Origin: Bacteroidales bacterium
GTDB taxonomy: Bacteria > Bacteroidota > Bacteroidia > Bacteroidales > VadinHA17
Length of the DNA: 32,637 nt
Direction of reading: 5' to 3'
Assembly (NCBI GenBank): GCA_019429325.1
Contig: JAHYJA010000020.1
Span: 1-32,637 of the forward strand
A program made the position numbers and the translations under genes. Below are positions 32,598 through 32,637 of the stretch, piece after piece. The stretch's first letter is position 1; each line of letters begins with the position of its first letter. Under the pieces are notes generated by a model. The model saw only the letters and a list, made by a program, of their open reading frames with translations. It searched no databases and was not told the origin of the DNA.

Positions 32598-32615
32598 AAG
32601 GGAAAAGACAAAAGT
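32580..32615. repeat. A-rich GATAAAA-like repeat at the window end
   Basis: Units AGATAAA, AGATAAAAGG, GAAAAGAC and AAAAG follow one another across the DUF1080 stop codon. The pattern is loose and similar in kind to the purine-rich spacer before purD. Confidence 0.4.
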
Positions 32616-32637
32616 TAGAGTGATTGATACTTTTATC

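Overview
The window looks like chromosomal DNA of a member of the Bacteroidota, probably an uncultured Bacteroidales-type bacterium. The signs are several close matches to the Bacteroidota promoter -7 box TAnnTTTG upstream of start codons, weak Shine-Dalgarno sequences, the gene order rplM-rpsI-rpsB-tsf then pyrH-frr, and families typical of the phylum (DUF6427 beside purD, DUF2723, FecI/FecR-type sigma/anti-sigma pair, carboxypeptidase-regulatory-domain proteins, STN domain, DUF1080). No rRNA, tRNA, CRISPR array, prophage or insertion sequence with terminal repeats was seen. No stretch longer than 300 bases lacks a gene.

Layout. 1-623: an 8-bp GGGGTTTC satellite, a 33-bp perfect palindrome and a RAYT-type (REP-associated tyrosine) transposase that carries a sister palindrome inside its reading frame. 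720-1682: a single-domain GuaA-like ATP pyrophosphatase, followed by a second 8-bp satellite. 1744-4185 (-): secreted GH2 beta-galactosidase-like enzyme. 4328-5410: flippase-like membrane protein. 5545-5979: small secreted protein with a possible coupled leader ORF. 5984-12099 (-): DUF2723 membrane glycosyltransferase, polysaccharide deacetylase, purD, DUF6427. 12231-13322: beta-barrel-like exported protein, ending tail-to-tail with a 3-methyladenine DNA glycosylase (-). 14095-18148: the housekeeping block rplM, rpsI, rpsB, tsf, a strong terminator, pyrH, frr. 18151-24068 (-): a radical SAM/SPASM protein and two tandem penicillin-acylase-family Ntn hydrolases. 24136-28569: a four-gene module made of a surface-type protein, an ECF sigma factor, a FecR-type anti-sigma factor and a second surface-type protein with an STN signalling domain. 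28566-29579 (-): OmpA-domain lipoprotein. 29740-31646/31650: dxs, whose last codons lie in a third 8-bp satellite. 31818-32597: DUF1080 lipoprotein.

The most interesting parts are (a) the four-gene sigma/anti-sigma module, in which the STN domain that normally sits on a TonB-dependent receptor is carried by a protein with no room for a receptor barrel, so it could be a cell-surface signalling circuit without a transporter; (b) the RAYT gene with an in-frame palindrome of 14 codons whose sister copy shows a compensatory base-pair change; (c) the radical SAM gene, whose protein-like 5' extension lacks a start codon but would join an upstream ATG if one A were removed from a seven-A run; and (d) several intergenic satellites with a strict 8-bp period, one of which supplies the C-terminus and stop codon of dxs. 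All functional assignments come from reading motifs by eye; no database search was possible.
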